This document shows, one piece after another, positions 23,801 to 57,680 of a stretch of 64,000 nucleotides of DNA. Below the pieces are notes generated by a model. The model worked only from the letters and a program-made list of their open reading frames with translations. It was not told where the DNA came from and searched no databases. The stretch's first letter is position 1; each line of letters opens with the position of its first letter. The stretch is from Tubiluchus corallicola (taxonomy: Eukaryota; Priapulida; Priapulimorpha; Priapulimorphida; Tubiluchidae): the NCBI GenBank assembly GCA_030141605.1, contig JAQGDQ010000593.1, forward strand, positions 62,001 through 126,000, read 5' to 3'. A program made the position numbers and the translations under genes.

Positions 23801-26800
23801 TCTCTTGGGCTGTAGCAAGCAGGCGATCAATAAAATAGTGTGTATGATCACGTAAGTGTAGACCAGACTAAGGTAATCAATAAGCTAAGTTCGAGTGCCT
23901 GAAAAGAGAGTGTTTTTCTTAATGTTATCTAATTAAATCACTTGTAAATGTTTAAATAAATGGCATGATTGCATAACAAAGATTGAGTAAGCTGCTCAAG
24001 TTGGCATGTCGGACAGTGGGGTGTTTTTTGTAATTTTATCCAATTAAATCATTTTAACGTTTACACAAATAGCATGATTGAATAACTGAGATTCTCCTGA
24101 ATAGAACAGTACCTAGTTTGTAATCATTTAGTTATGTCTGTGCTCATACAGTAGCAGAAAAGTCACTGGTCTTATAAGACTTATTTTGAATGGTGCGGTC
24201 CTGAAAGAGTTGAAAAGATTAGTACCTGTGTAGTAATGACCGGTGTGAGTTCCTTGTATTCAACGTTCACCAGTTTAGCTGGTGGGTAAAGGTCTGTAAA
24301 TGGATGGGTGACAGGAAACTAATAAAATTTAGTTGTGTCTGTGCTCATACAGTAGCAGAAAAGTCACTGGTCTTATAAGACTTATTTTGAATGGTGCGGT
24401 CCTGAAGGAGTTAATCTTTGTTTGTTTAGTTACTTACAAACCAAGACCTTCTCTGTCGACTTAAAACCAACTTCTTTTCTGTCTTTAGATCTCGGCTTTC
24501 AAGCTTGCCATCGAGCCTCTGAGGCCGAAACTGAACAAGATTTAAATGTTGATGGCGACGACAACGACACGTTTGGCAAGCCGCAGTATACGGAAGCGGA
24601 CATCATACCGTGTACCGTAGACGAACCGATGGAAGCAGAAGCTCAACAGGCTTTACGAGGAGCAATGATTGGGTAAGTCAGTTAGTCAGTCAGTCGATGT
24701 AGCGTTGCCAAGATTATTCAAAAATTGATAAGCAGCTAAGCGTAATCGTAGATTTCTTGCTAAATCTTTCTCTATTTTTCAGGGAGGAAGCGTCAAGATC
24801 TCCCAGCCATCCAGAAAGAAACAGGTGGTCTTCTGAAGGTATAGCTTCATTACTAGCATCATTACCTTTCTTACGGAAGACTTAGACACGACAAACGCAT
24901 GCAATTTCATATTCTTTTTAATTACTCAGTGCTTTACTAAACAAATTTTCAGCTACAGTAAACTCTGTACCACTCGAACGCGTCGGGAATCAGTAAATTT
25001 GTTTGAGTTACGCGAGGGTATGAGTTAGACAATGTTTGTAAAAAAACAAGATTGAGTCGCTCATCACGAGTTAGACAATGTTTGTAAAAAAACAAGATTG
25101 AGTTGCTCATCAACCTCAGGCAGTAGACTAGTAATACTGCAGCCTGTGAAAATGACAAACTGAGCCTTTAATCAAATATCAAACAACAGTTCTAAACAAT
25201 AACCATATACAGTCAACCTCGGATATCAGGGACACTTCCGTATCGGAAAAAATCGTCCCTTATAGCCGAAGTCGAGTCAGACCGAGGGTATATCTAGACC
25301 TGTACTTTTACCCATGTTTTTATGGATTATTGCTACACATTCAGTGCAAACGGTATGTAGGAAGCTCCTTCAGTGATGAGAGATGTATGTGACCGTGGAA
25401 ACCGAGCTGTTCGAAGGCCGAGTTTGCGAGAAATTTAGGTTAAAAATCAATCAATTTCGTTTGAGCAAAACTTCCTTTTTTTATATTTTCATCTAGTTCC
25501 TCACATCATTACCGCCACAAGATCCGACCGTAGTCCAATGGAATACAGTCTGGCCCACGCGGGGTCTCGGCATAGGCTTTTTAGGATGTAAAAAATATTT
25601 GATCATAGGATCCCTTATATGCGACATAATTTACCTGGGTTTCTATTATGCGGGACCTGAAGATATCGTCCCTTATAACCGATAGTCCCTTATATCCAAG
25701 TACCTTATATACGAAGGTTTTTATAAGGAAAACCTTACAAAAAATTGGGACTGGTGTAAGTGGTCCCTTATAAGCGAATGTTCCTTATAACCGAAAGTCC
25801 CTTGTATCCAGTTACCTTGCATCCGAAGATTTTTACATAGGAATAACGTTACGAAAAATCAGAACCAGTGTTGGTGGTTGTCCCTTATATGAGTGTCCCT
25901 TATAAACCAGTCCCTTATACCCGAGGTTGACTGTAGTAAAGAGTAACAGGAATAATTGAGTGATTACAGTAGGGTGTTGAGCAACTGAAGTCGGGTTATT
26001 ATATCCCAACTAAATTGTAAAGATAATAACGAGATGTGACCATTAAATGAAGAAAAGTACAGGTATTTAATCATATGCTTGTATTTTAAACTTGAATTTC
26101 ACTTTTTTTACAGATTCTTCGTCTTTACCTTCGACGTCGGGAGCCGGTTCAGCTGAAACGAATAAAAACGAGTTAGTACATGTTGACGCTTTTACCGATC
26201 AATGTATTTTGAGCGGTGATGTCATCGATACGGAAATAAAACTGAGCTGAATCGAAATTTGTGAAACATACAAAACTGATACTGAAACGAAACCAAACCA
26301 AAGTCATTTTTGCAAAACTAACTACTATCAAAAGTGAAAAAATTCTGAAATAATTAGAGCAGTTTACTAGTATTTGCTTGGCAAAAAATCCTAACCGAAA
26401 AAAGCTACGACAATGTTTATGGTTAAAGATCAAGAAACTTTAAAAAATTGATAAAATTTTATTTTGTGAATATTTGGCTGCTCACATAAAATAAATTATA
26501 AAATAAAACTTGGTTTTATTCAAATTACGCTTTAATATTTGGGTTGGTTGTGTCTGGAGACCTTAAAGCTTCACAGTCGTCAGCACTGAAGATATGCCAC
26601 ATTGCTGTAAAATACGTGCTATAAGATTATCTCTTGTGGTTGATTATCTCTTGTGGTTAAAATCTCATAATAGTCAACAACAGTGTGAACTTCTTTATTG
26701 TTTTTGCAAATAGTAATAAAGATATCTGTTTTGCTATCTTGAATATCAAATGCTTGTTTACATACCAGTGTTCATACGGTCAACGAAAATCCTGGAAAAT

Positions 26801-28777
26801 ACAGGCAATCTTGGAAAGTCAGGGAAAAGATAATTTGGTAAAAAGTCAGGAAAAATGATGAAAAATGGGATGGAAAATCAGGGAAATCGGAAAGGGTTGC
26901 AAAAATAATCACCGTGAACCGATATTTTTCCAAACATTTTTCAGTGATTCTTATTCAAATAAAATTTTACTATGACAGGCTCCCAGTTTCAATTTCTGTT
27001 CCAAAAATAATGATTGGGTTAAGAAAGTTTATTTAATGTGATTAGTGTAATTTTGTTAGCACTACTGCAACACATTATATATCAGTATATGTGTGAATGT
27101 TCATACACAAAAATGTTTGAATTTGTATACTGGTATTGCAATATCTGTTTACCTTGGTCATGGAAAATCAATATTTGGACAGGGAAAAATCAGGGAAATT
27201 TTAAATTTCTGTGAGAAGACCCATACAATTTCTTTTGCTTACATATTATAATAACTTTTCTGCTTCATAAGTGTGTTCATGTCTTATTTTCGAATGTAAT
27301 AATAATCATGTACTGAACTCTTTTCCAGGAATACAGGGGCGCTGTCTTCTAGTGAAGTTATTGAGTCTTTAAAAGCAAAGCTTCGCAATCATGAAGAGGA
27401 GTTAAAGCGAGGGGAGAAGTTTAAGTGTCTCATTTGTATGGTGAGCCAAAAGCTACTGTTGTCATTGTTTAGTTTATTTTAAGACCATTCCTCACCGTTC
27501 ATTACTCAATACAGAACGAGTTCAAGCTTTGCATGAACATTTGCATTAAACTTTATAACTTTTGTTCAGAAAACGTTCATTACACAATACAAAATGAATT
27601 CAAGCACGTTTATCTTTGCATGAACATTTGTATTGAACTTTATAACTTTTGTTCAGAAAGCGTTCATTACTCAATACAGAATGAGTTCAACTGCTGTATG
27701 AACATTTGCATTAAACTTTATAACTTTTGTTCAGAAAACGTTCATTACTCAATACAAAATGAATTCAAGCACGTTTATCTTTGAATGAACATTTGTATTG
27801 AACTTTATAACTTTTGTTCAGAAAACGTTCATTACTCAATACAAAATGAATTCAAGCTGCTGTATGAACATTTGTATTGAACTTTATAACTTTTGTTCAG
27901 AAAACGTTCATTACTCAATACAAAATGAATTCAAGCACGTTTATCTTTGCATGAACATTTGTATTGAACTTTATAACTTTTGTTCAGAAAGCATCACTTA
28001 AGTCTGCTGGGGGTTCTCACTGTAACACAGCATGCCGGTTTTTCCATTATTCATTTAATAATAGTCAGTATTTGGACATAACACCATAGAAACTCAACTT
28101 TCTATGTCTGCTGTTACTGACATTAACAAAAACATGAAGATTTACTTTACATACGATGTAAACTTGCTGCACAGTGAAGCATAACTATCTGTAGCTTACA
28201 TGAAACTATGAACTATTTGCATATTCTAAATATTGTATCTAAGAAACAATTTTTAACTATTCTAGGAGACTTACACGATTCCGGTTGCTTCCATCCAGTG
28301 CTGGCATGTACACTGTGAAGAGTGTTGGTTACGAACTCTGGTAAGGACTATTCACATCGTTTTGCTTGCAAAGTAACTCTATAAAGCGGTCTATTTCGTT
28401 CTCTTTGTCCATGTAATGTTTTAGCCAGTGCTGCCATTTACACTGTGAAGAGTGTTGGTTACGAACGCTGGTAAGGACTATTCACATCGTTTTGTTGATA
28501 TAGTTGCTTGTAAAGTAACTCTATAACGTGGTCTATTTCATCCTCATTGTCCATGTAATGTTTTTAGCCAGTGCTGTCATGTACATTGTGAATGTGGATT
28601 TGTGTCCCTTTGATCATAAGCTGACCATATTTAATTTACACAAAAAGGTAAATTTAATATCACTGATCACTTATTCTAGTTTTTAAATTGCCGCTTTTTT
28701 TTCAGGGTGCCAAGAAGCTCTGTCCTCAATGCAACCTCATTACTTCACCGCAGGACCTGAGACGAATTTATTTATAG
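17706..28777 (+). CDS. RNF220: RNF220, E3 ubiquitin-protein ligase (3' eleven exons)
   Basis: Joined exons are 17706-17832, 18401-18443, 20850-20982, 22030-22151, 23123-23243, 24489-24672, 24783-24838, 26114-26171, 27329-27440, 28266-28340 and 28706-28777. All junctions are GT-AG and phases agree, giving about 366 residues. In order the protein has a C2H2-like finger (CPVCGVTVRPGELESH), the conserved RYENFLKIKANRQSRLN block, a second finger (CPICNGKIIGCPDELNDH), an acidic DEDEAVDVEGE stretch with FEEYEWAGQ, the GKPQYTEADIIPC block, a coiled segment, and a C-terminal RING (CLIC...CWHVHCEEC...CPQC) ending in DLRRIYL. From family knowledge, RNF220 ubiquitinates transcription regulators and works with ZC4H2 in neural patterning. 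Roughly 200 N-terminal residues are missing, and their exons were not found in the 17.7 kb upstream. Candidate poly-A signals are AATAAA at 29368 and 30638. Confidence 0.95.
17866..18018 (+). repeat. GTTT-rich low-complexity tract in RNF220 intron
   Basis: TTCGTTTGTTTGTTTG-type sequence begins about 35 bp after the donor of the first visible exon. The hydrophobic frames across it are artefacts. Confidence 0.8.
18401..18443 (+). CDS. RNF220: RNF220 exon, 43 nt linker
   Basis: The acceptor is TTTTTTCCAG and the donor AAG|GTTAGT. It encodes a basic linker (RGIKSRDCTPQGKK). Phase agreement with both neighbours fixes the ends. Confidence 0.8.
18590..18945 (+). mobile_element. MITE family R1 copy
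   Basis: The copy contains GAAGGTCAAAGGTCAAGT, ACACTTGACAACGCCTCG, the AACAGTTTTAACAGCTAG block and TCACGTGACGG. It lies in RNF220 intron sequence. Confidence 0.75.
19130..19540 (+). mobile_element. MITE family R5 copy
   Basis: It is the reverse complement partner of 47150-47580. Shared blocks are TTACATCACAAACTAACCAC, GCAGTTCATGATCATGCTTG and GAGCCGTTGCCAAT. Its tail (TATTTTAGAGCATACTTTAT) recurs alone at about 21068. The paired CACAAACTAAC / CACAAACGAAC motifs suggest short inverted or direct terminal repeats. Confidence 0.7.
19540..19650 (+). repeat. ~36-bp repeat, 3 copies
   Basis: CATATAATAAATG...CATTAAAGTACAAGT occurs three times head to tail, just after the R5 copy. Confidence 0.85.
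20288..20580 (+). mobile_element. MITE family R1 copy, truncated
   Basis: The copy has the GGTCAAAGGTTAAGTGT, AACGCCTCGCA and AACAGTTTTAACAGCTAG blocks. It ends about 270 bp before the exon at 20850. Confidence 0.75.
20850..20982 (+). CDS. RNF220: RNF220 exon: RYENFLKIKANRQSRLN block
   Basis: The acceptor is TTTTTTTTAG and the donor AACG|GTACGT. It carries a Ser/Glu-rich linker and then the most conserved central block of the family. Confidence 0.92.
21225..21645 (-). mobile_element. Non-LTR retrotransposon 3' UTR, reverse orientation
   Basis: Read on the - strand it gives GTCTGGACTGGACGCATTTG, TTGAACAGTGTTG, GTGAACCATTTTAATGACAA and ATAAAGAATTAATAATAA. This order is almost identical to the + strand copy at 52095-52220. 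Confidence 0.8.
22030..22151 (+). CDS. RNF220: RNF220 exon: second C2H2-like finger
   Basis: The acceptor is ACTTTCAG and the donor AAG|GTGCGT. It encodes KNKKRR followed by CPICNGK...LNDHVNRCL. Confidence 0.92.
22495..22915 (-). repeat. Degenerate telomere-like (CCCTAA)n tract in RNF220 intron
   Basis: About 420 bp of AACCCTAA and AATCCTAA-type hexamers with frequent C-to-T and spacing changes, e.g. AACCCTAACCCTAGCCC near 22715. It is an interstitial tract between two exons, so not a chromosome end. Confidence 0.9.
23123..23243 (+). CDS. RNF220: RNF220 exon: acidic region and EYEWAGQ motif
   Basis: The acceptor is TTTTTGCAG and the donor GCG|GTGAGT. It encodes the acidic DSDEDEAVDVEGEG run and FEEYEWAGQTRIRATSL, a block conserved in vertebrate RNF220. 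Confidence 0.92.
23505..24415 (+). mobile_element. piggyBac-like MITE family R2, two or three overlapping copies
   Basis: TTTTCCTGGAACTCTGTACA followed by GGCGATCAATAAAATAGTG begins at about 23528 and again at 23778. Right ends GCGGTCCTGAAAGAGTTG (24202) and GCGGTCCTGAAGGAGTTAA (24397) fit a CTCCTTCAGGACC terminus beside TTAA. The opposite terminus TTAACTCCTTCTGGACC is at 39868. It fills the intron before the exon at 24489. Confidence 0.75.
24489..24672 (+). CDS. RNF220: RNF220 exon: DVDGDD and PQYTEADIIPC block
   Basis: The acceptor is TGTCTTTAG and the donor TTGG|GTAAGT. This is the longest visible exon. Confidence 0.92.
24783..24838 (+). CDS. RNF220: RNF220 exon, 56 nt
   Basis: The acceptor is TTTTTCAG and the donor GAAG|GTATAG. 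It encodes a Ser/Arg-rich linker ending RNRWSSEG. Confidence 0.85.
24950..25200 (+). mobile_element. MITE family R10 copy
   Basis: The sequence from ACTCTGTACCACTCGAACGC to AACTGAGCCTTTAATCAAAT matches the two halves of a copy at 52275-53450 that is split by a retrotransposon. TGAGTTAGACAATGTTTGT is duplicated internally (25020 and 25069). Confidence 0.7.
25210..25933 (+). mobile_element. pogo/Tigger-type MITE with TA duplication
   Basis: Left end CAGTCAACCTCGG and right end CCGAGGTTGACTG form inverted repeats, with TA on both sides (25208-25209, 25934-25935). GTCCCTTATAnCCGAA sub-repeats fill the body. The CAGT termini and TA target point to the pogo branch of Tc1/mariner. No transposase remains. 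Confidence 0.88.
26114..26171 (+). CDS. RNF220: RNF220 exon, 58 nt
   Basis: The acceptor is TTTTTTACAG and the donor ACGA|GTTAGT. It encodes the LPSTSGAGSAE linker, matching a similar PSTSNG linker in vertebrates. Confidence 0.85.
26750..27230. repeat. GGAAAATCAGGGAAA-rich dispersed repeat
   Basis: Both edges carry clusters of TGGAAA, GTCAGGGAAA and CAGGGAAATTT around an AT-rich middle, suggesting a decayed element. Ends and class are not defined. Confidence 0.4.
27329..27440 (+). CDS. RNF220: RNF220 exon: coiled segment and first RING cysteines
   Basis: The acceptor is CTTTTCCAG and the donor ATG|GTGAGC. It encodes SLKAKLRNHEEELKRGEKFK followed by CLICM; the RING is split after its first zinc-ligand pair. 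Confidence 0.93.
27527..28000 (+). repeat. Dimeric tandem array in RNF220 intron
   Basis: ATGAACATTTG starts at 27533, 27620, 27698, 27785, 27864 and 27951. Spacings alternate 87, 78, 87, 79 and 87 bp. Long monomers contain CACGTTTATCTTTG, and short ones contain CTGCTGT at that place. So the evolving unit is a ~165-bp dimer. Confidence 0.92.
28266..28340 (+). CDS. RNF220: RNF220 exon: RING core CWHVHCEECW
   Basis: The acceptor is ACTATTCTAG and the donor CTG|GTAAGG. It is phase 0 at both ends and encodes 25 residues with ligands C, H, C and C. Its second half and donor are tandemly repeated downstream. Confidence 0.95.
28425..28600 (+). repeat. Tandem duplicates of the second half of the RNF220 RING exon
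   Basis: CCAGTGCTG..ATGTACACTGTGAAGAG in the exon (28295) recurs at 28425 (130 bp on) and, decayed, at 28568. The first duplicate keeps the GTAAGG donor (28471) and is preceded by a pyrimidine-rich stretch with TTTTAGCCAG. Bases 28429-28470 would be a 42-nt in-frame exon encoding C-C-H-L-H-C-E-E-C-W and four more residues. Zinc ligands are kept, but Trp is changed to Cys. Confidence 0.9.
28706..28777 (+). CDS. RNF220: RNF220 terminal exon: RING CPQC and C-terminus
   Basis: The acceptor is TTTTTTTTCAG. It encodes GAKKLCPQCN and the DLRRIYL end; stop TAG is at 28775-28777. Confidence 0.95.
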   Translation, partial: GAKKLCPQCNLITSPQDLRRIYL

Positions 28778-30187
28778 CTCTTAGCAGCATGTACATAATA
28801 CTAGCGCTGTACACTTACAAAGCCTCCAAACATTTCCCTCTTATTAGACTAGAATATGATATATTTACTTGGTACTGCTAAAACTGTTTGATAGCTAAAT
28901 TATTGATTTTTGTGATCGATGAAATTGATGATTTTGTAGAGGGTAAATTCTATATTGTTATTTTCAAACAGGTGGCACGTAGCGGGGAGCTTTTTTTTCT
29001 AGGAATAATTGTTTGTTTAGTTTTGGTTGCTATGGCAACTCATTTGCAAAAATTAAGAAGCTTTCACTCGTATACATATCAGAGAGGTGTGTGACTTGTA
29101 CGGTCCGGCTACAGTGTGGACTTCAACGAACTTATACAGTACATGCTGTTTATTAGGCTCACAGTTAATTAAGTGTTTTGCATGAATACAGGCAACAGAT
29201 TTTCAACATGTTTACCTTTATCAGAATTTCATAAACCAACTTCTTCATGAAGAAATGAATGAAGCGACTTTGCATGAATTTTTGTAATGTAAGTAAACAT
29301 ATTAGTGTGATTTTTCATTTTCTGTTTGTTTTATTAACTCGCATATAAATTAGTTCCCATATTCTTAAATAAAAACACACTGGAATTTTGGCATTAATTT
29401 GTTTCTAAAATATATTTTGAAGCTTTTGCTGTGCTTTCTAAACTGAGCAATGATTCATGGTTCTCTAGTAGTAATCCTGCACCTGTCTGCTAATTCATTC
29501 AGTTGTATAATTGGGTCAAAACATTTTTGCCTTAAAGTGAGTCTAGTGAATGGCACCTTCTGTATTGTAGTTCAACTACAAGAGTGTATTCTCTATTTAT
29601 AAATTTAGTACGCAGATTTCAATTGCTTGTTGGCTGTACAATATTAAATTTTTTCCGGTTTGCGTTACGATACAATCTCTTAGTACACCAGAATTCGTAT
29701 TTCCATTGTCCCATGTTTATGAGACAGTGGTTCTGTTTGTCGTTTACTGAACTACCCCGACTTTATTCTCGCATCATTTCAAACTTCTTAAAACTTGCAT
29801 TTCGTGGTTCTGCTTTTGCACGGACGAGCAATGGCTTCCTGCAATGAGAATTACTGTTCACACGAAATGTATTTCTTTAATGCAGAGGAGTCTTAAAACG
29901 CCACGGCTTGCGAATATTGTGACATAGTTTTTCTTTAACACGTTCAGGTGGCGACATCTGGGTAAGAAAACCCGAAGTTAAATAAAAGTTAAACGGATGA
30001 ATGATGTAATGACGATGTAAATAATCTTGATTTCCGGCACTAAGAATGCACAACAATTGCAATTCTACACGATTTGTTACGCAAACTTGGATGAAGTAGT
30101 AAATCTATGCATCTCTTCTGTACTTTTATTCACTGTGGTTTTCTTTTGCTTAGCTTGGCTAAGCTGTGTTCATCAATTATCTAACCT
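28778..30187 (+). other. RNF220 3' flank, probably 3' UTR and downstream spacer
   Basis: The first AATAAA after the stop is at 29368. Open frames at 28888-29094 and 29584-29847 look non-coding, with irregular composition and no domain. Confidence 0.4.
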
Positions 30188-30365
30188 CTCTCTCCCCCTC
30201 CTTCCCTCTCTCTCCACTCTCCCTCCCTCTCTTTCTCTCTCCCTCCCCTCCCTCTCTGTCTCTCTCTCTCTCCCTCCCTCCCTCTCTCTCTCTGTCCCTC
30301 TCTCTCTCCCCCTCCCTTTCTCTCTCTCTCTCTCTCCATCCCTCTCTCTCTCCCCTCTCCCTCTG

Positions 30366-30409
<44 letters not shown>

Positions 30410-30478
30410 TTTCTCCCTCCCTCTCTCTCTCTCTCCACTCCCCCTCCCTCTCTCTCTCTCTCCCCTCTCTCTCTCATC
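30188..30478 (+). repeat. (CT)n/(CCCT)n microsatellite
   Basis: Pyrimidine-only tract of about 290 bp; the long Ser/Leu/Pro and Arg/Glu frames are artefacts. Confidence 0.97.
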
Positions 30479-30789
30479 TAATTGTACTGACAATGATGAG
30501 TGATCAATTTGCTCCCCTTTGCATGCGCCTAATGAAAATGTAACATGGTTATTGTCAGCTGTACTGTAATTTAATCATTTTGTGTTGATTTATGTAAACA
30601 CTTATGAAAAATGACTATTTAAATAGTGTTGGATAAAAATAAAAACTGTATATAATTGATTTGACGTCTGTGGTGTGTATCATTCTTCTCCTGTGACATT
30701 CATACAGAAAACCACCCACGTGTGACCAGGACTGGACTACTCCATTCCCCAGTATAGGCTACAACTTAGGAACCCTCGGGCTGCCTATA

Positions 30790-31135
30790 CTTTCCATTGT
30801 GAATAATTCGTTTAACTTCAAATAAAATTTCAGCTTTAAAAAGGGAAATCTGAAAATGCAATTTTAATGTGGCTCCTCATTTGAGATAAAGGAATACTGT
30901 TTGCGGTTGTTTTGAGACAAAGGGCCCTGGTTTGGTGCCCTTTAAGATAAGGGCCCTTCTTTGAAGCCCTTTATTTGAAATATGGGGCCCCCAGCTATGC
31001 AAATGTTGCTGAAATATATCACAAGTAGAAAATAATTGAAAAGAATGCAAGAATGGCTTCGTCTGAGGGGGTACCTCATAATTGTGTTTGCCTCGGGGGC
31101 CCCATAAGGTCATCTGGCATTATTAGCCCCAACTA
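30790..31135. mobile_element. hAT-like MITE copy related to 1-285
   Basis: It shares TGTGGCTCCTC, GAGACAAAGGGCCC, GAAGCCCTTTATTTGA and AAATGTTGCTGAAATA with the window start. The ends are eroded. Confidence 0.65.
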
Positions 31136-31139
31136 TTAT

Positions 31140-31815
31140 GAATCTTAAACGTTCATTATGCAGACACTACAATATCTCTAACTAAAAACACATCAGCGCG
31201 TTCAAATACGAGATTCTATTTCCGAATATTCAATGTATCACAGGCCGCACATCTGCATCGCACAACGAACGCACATATAATCTAAAACAGTTACAGTTAC
31301 ACATGTGGACACAATTCAGTAAGCAAAACAACAATCAACTTATGCAATTCAGCATCCTTAAGTATAAAATCAAAAGACAGATTAACAACATTTAAAACAG
31401 AACTAAGAAAACAAACTGCTAACTCACAAAAGACTTTTATATAAAAACGATAAAGTAGAATTCACCAATAATTGGAGAATATTAAAAGGCATAACGCTTT
31501 AGACTCATAAACTCATCATAATATAAGCATCTATACTATAAAAATATACGACTCGTACGGAAACTTACATAGCAAAAAGTATCAAAAAATTCACAATATT
31601 TCATATAATTTGTCGCCGTCACGTTGACAAATTTGTAGATATGTAATATAGTATTTTCACATTTTTATTCTTATAATTTTTAACTTAGACTAAATGACAC
31701 AACTGCACACTTCAGTCTGTCACTGACTGGTTACACACTAATTTTACGTAATTTGTTTTACTCTGTACTAGTGTATAATTTCTGCAATAAAAACTTCTAT
31801 ATATATAATCTGTGT
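31140..31815 (+). mobile_element. Decayed non-LTR retrotransposon 3' end
   Basis: A broken + frame has an LW..FS and KYKIKRQINNI pattern like the C-termini of the other RT remnants. It is followed by an AT-rich UTR and AATAAAAACTTCTATATATA. Frameshifts and stops are present. Confidence 0.5.
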
Positions 31816-32614
31816 CTAGTATTTACACTGGAATGTTTGGCCTCGCATTTATCACAGCTCATTTTAGTGACGTCGCATGAATGATGGTGACAGTATTATA
31901 CGCATCGGTCTCTCACTTTCTGATTTGTTTTTGCGTACCGTTTTTCGTTGCCATAACAACCAATTCGGTGCACAATTTTCATATAAACTTTCATTCACTG
32001 TTTATACACAAAAACTAATTTTTATCACATTGTGAGTGGTGCACCGCCTGAGTCCTCTGGTGAGCATACCTGGCAACTTTTCTTTGCACGTTAATCCGTC
32101 ACAGCTACTGGAATGCAGTTCAGCATAAGTACAATATTGAGCTTAGCGTGAATGTTTGTATGTCAACCTCGGAACCGAAAGCTGACGCGGAGATGATGTA
32201 ACCTAGCAACCACTTAACAATACCTGCTGCTAATTTCATCTTTAAGTTTGTATACAATCACTTGTTAATGGTTTCTGTCTCTACGCTATGATACATCGCA
32301 CAAACCGCACATCATTGAAAAGACTAAAGGCACAAGGCAACAGCAACAAATATATTGCTCGGTTTTATATGCAAAATGTTGCACTGAGCTACATTTTCAA
32401 ACTGCTTAACATTATCGAGATTGCTAGTCTTGTAATTATTGTCTTAAATCTTAAGGAAGACACGATGATTTTTAATATCCTCTTTCCTATTTTGAAGTAC
32501 GGCAAAAGGTATACATTTTAGCAGCTGTAATAATTGCCAAAACCTTTCTGATAATTCAATAGTAGATAAAAAATTAATTAACGGCAGGCAAGTCCATGAC
32601 ATCACAAATGAACA
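31816..32614. other. Intergenic spacer between the convergent genes
   Basis: No gene is seen. An ATTAAA on the - strand at 32476-32471 could serve PIGW polyadenylation, but this is a weak guess. Confidence 0.3.
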
Positions 32615-32880
32615 TAATAAGGCCTTTTCGCAGTTCCAGCAATTGATCATGCTCATTAAAAGGTCAAAGGTTAAGTGTACCAAACAGCACATTTGTGTAC
32701 ACTTGACAACGCCTCACAGCCCATCCTGTTGTAATAGTAACAGTTTTAACAGCTAGGTAGAACCTTACCTAGTTCATTTTTTTCTTGTTCCTAAGCAAGA
32801 TCCTGCTAGTAAATCACTCCACGCACAGACTAATGCATAATTAAGTAAAGTCCATAGTCCTCCAATGTAGTTAAGCATTA
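32615..32880 (+). mobile_element. MITE family R1 copy
   Basis: Its left terminus is AGGCCTTTTCGCAGTTCCAG, followed by AAAGGTCAAAGGTTAAGTGT and AACAGTTTTAACAGCTAGGT. It lies directly downstream of the PIGW stop and may form part of its 3' UTR. Confidence 0.75.
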
Positions 32881-32935
32881 CACAACTATAACCATTAGTA
32901 TCACACCAATAAATATCTACATTCGTTGCTCTTTG

Positions 32936-56705
<23,770 letters not shown>

Positions 56706-56766
56706 GTGCTCGGTCGCTTGCTGTCCAGTTGAGGAACTAACTGCTGAATGTAGGATACGCCGATCC

Positions 56767-57005
56767 CTGGAAAATAGTTACGTTCATACTGTTGAGCTTT
56801 CATATTTACATCAGGGATGTTACGGAAATGAAAATTCCTTTCGGTTTAATAATCGCAATAATTAACAAGACTAATTTACCTAAAACGAAAAACATCAAGT
56901 GGGAACTGTTAATTTAAGTGTGAAGCCCATATTCATTACCGAATGGCTGCTGACTGGTAAAAAAGTCACAAAAAAGTCACAATTAATTTTAACTAAGGTT
57001 AGACT
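56767..57005. other. Region upstream of PIGW exon 1 acceptor
   Basis: If exon 1 has an upstream acceptor at 56767, this is intron sequence. No promoter was recognised. Confidence 0.35.
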
Positions 57006-57009
57006 TAAG

Positions 57010-57680
57010 ACTGAAGATATGTTATGGTTATTTCTCTTTTTCCTGTGTGCAATTTTCCTTGGCTTTTTTCCTGTGACTTTTTTCCTATGCCTTTTTCCTG
57101 TGCTTTTTTCCTGTACCTTTTTCCTGGCCTTTTTTCCTATGCCCTTTTCCTGTGCTTTTTTCCTATGCCTTTCTCCTGTGCCTTTTTCCGAGCCTTTTTT
57201 CCTGTGCTTTTTTCCTATGCCTTTTTCCTGTGAATTTTTCCTATGCGTTTTTCCTGGCCTTTTTTCCTGTGCAATTTTCCTGTGACCTGTTTACCTGTGA
57301 CGTTTTCCTGTGACTTTTTTTCCTGTGTCTTTTTTCCTACACCTTTTTTCCTGTGCCTTTTTCCTGTGCCTTTTTTCCTATGACTTTTTTCCTGTGCCTT
57401 TTTCCTGTGCCTTTTTTCCTGTGCCTTTTTTCCTGTGCCTTTTTTCCTGTGCCTTTTTTCCTGTGCCTTTTTTCCTGTGCCTTTTTTCCTATGACTTTTT
57501 TCCTATTCCTTTTTTCCTGTGCCTTTTTTCCTGTGCCTTTTTTCCTGTGCCTTTTTTCCTGTGCCTTTTTTCCTGTGTCTTTTTTTCCTGTGCCTTTTTT
57601 CCTGTGCCTTTTTTCCTGAACTTTTTCCTGTGCCATTTTTCCTGTGCCTTTTTTTACCTGTGACTTTTTTCTAGTGATTT
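57010..57680 (+). repeat. 13-15-bp minisatellite (CCTGTGCCTTTTTT)n
   Basis: About 45 copies with one or two T differences and CTATGA, CTGTGA or GAATTTT variants. Slippage in the T-run keeps changing frame, yet the Phe/Leu/Pro frames remain open; they are artefacts. Confidence 0.95.

Noticed and set aside
24240-24320. tRNA- or 5S-derived SINE head
   Set aside because: GTAAATGGATGGGTGACAG resembles 5S box C, but the rest does not align and no box A or target duplication was found.
57010-57680. Phe/Leu/Pro-rich membrane-like frames
   Set aside because: They are translations of a T-rich minisatellite with variable T counts.
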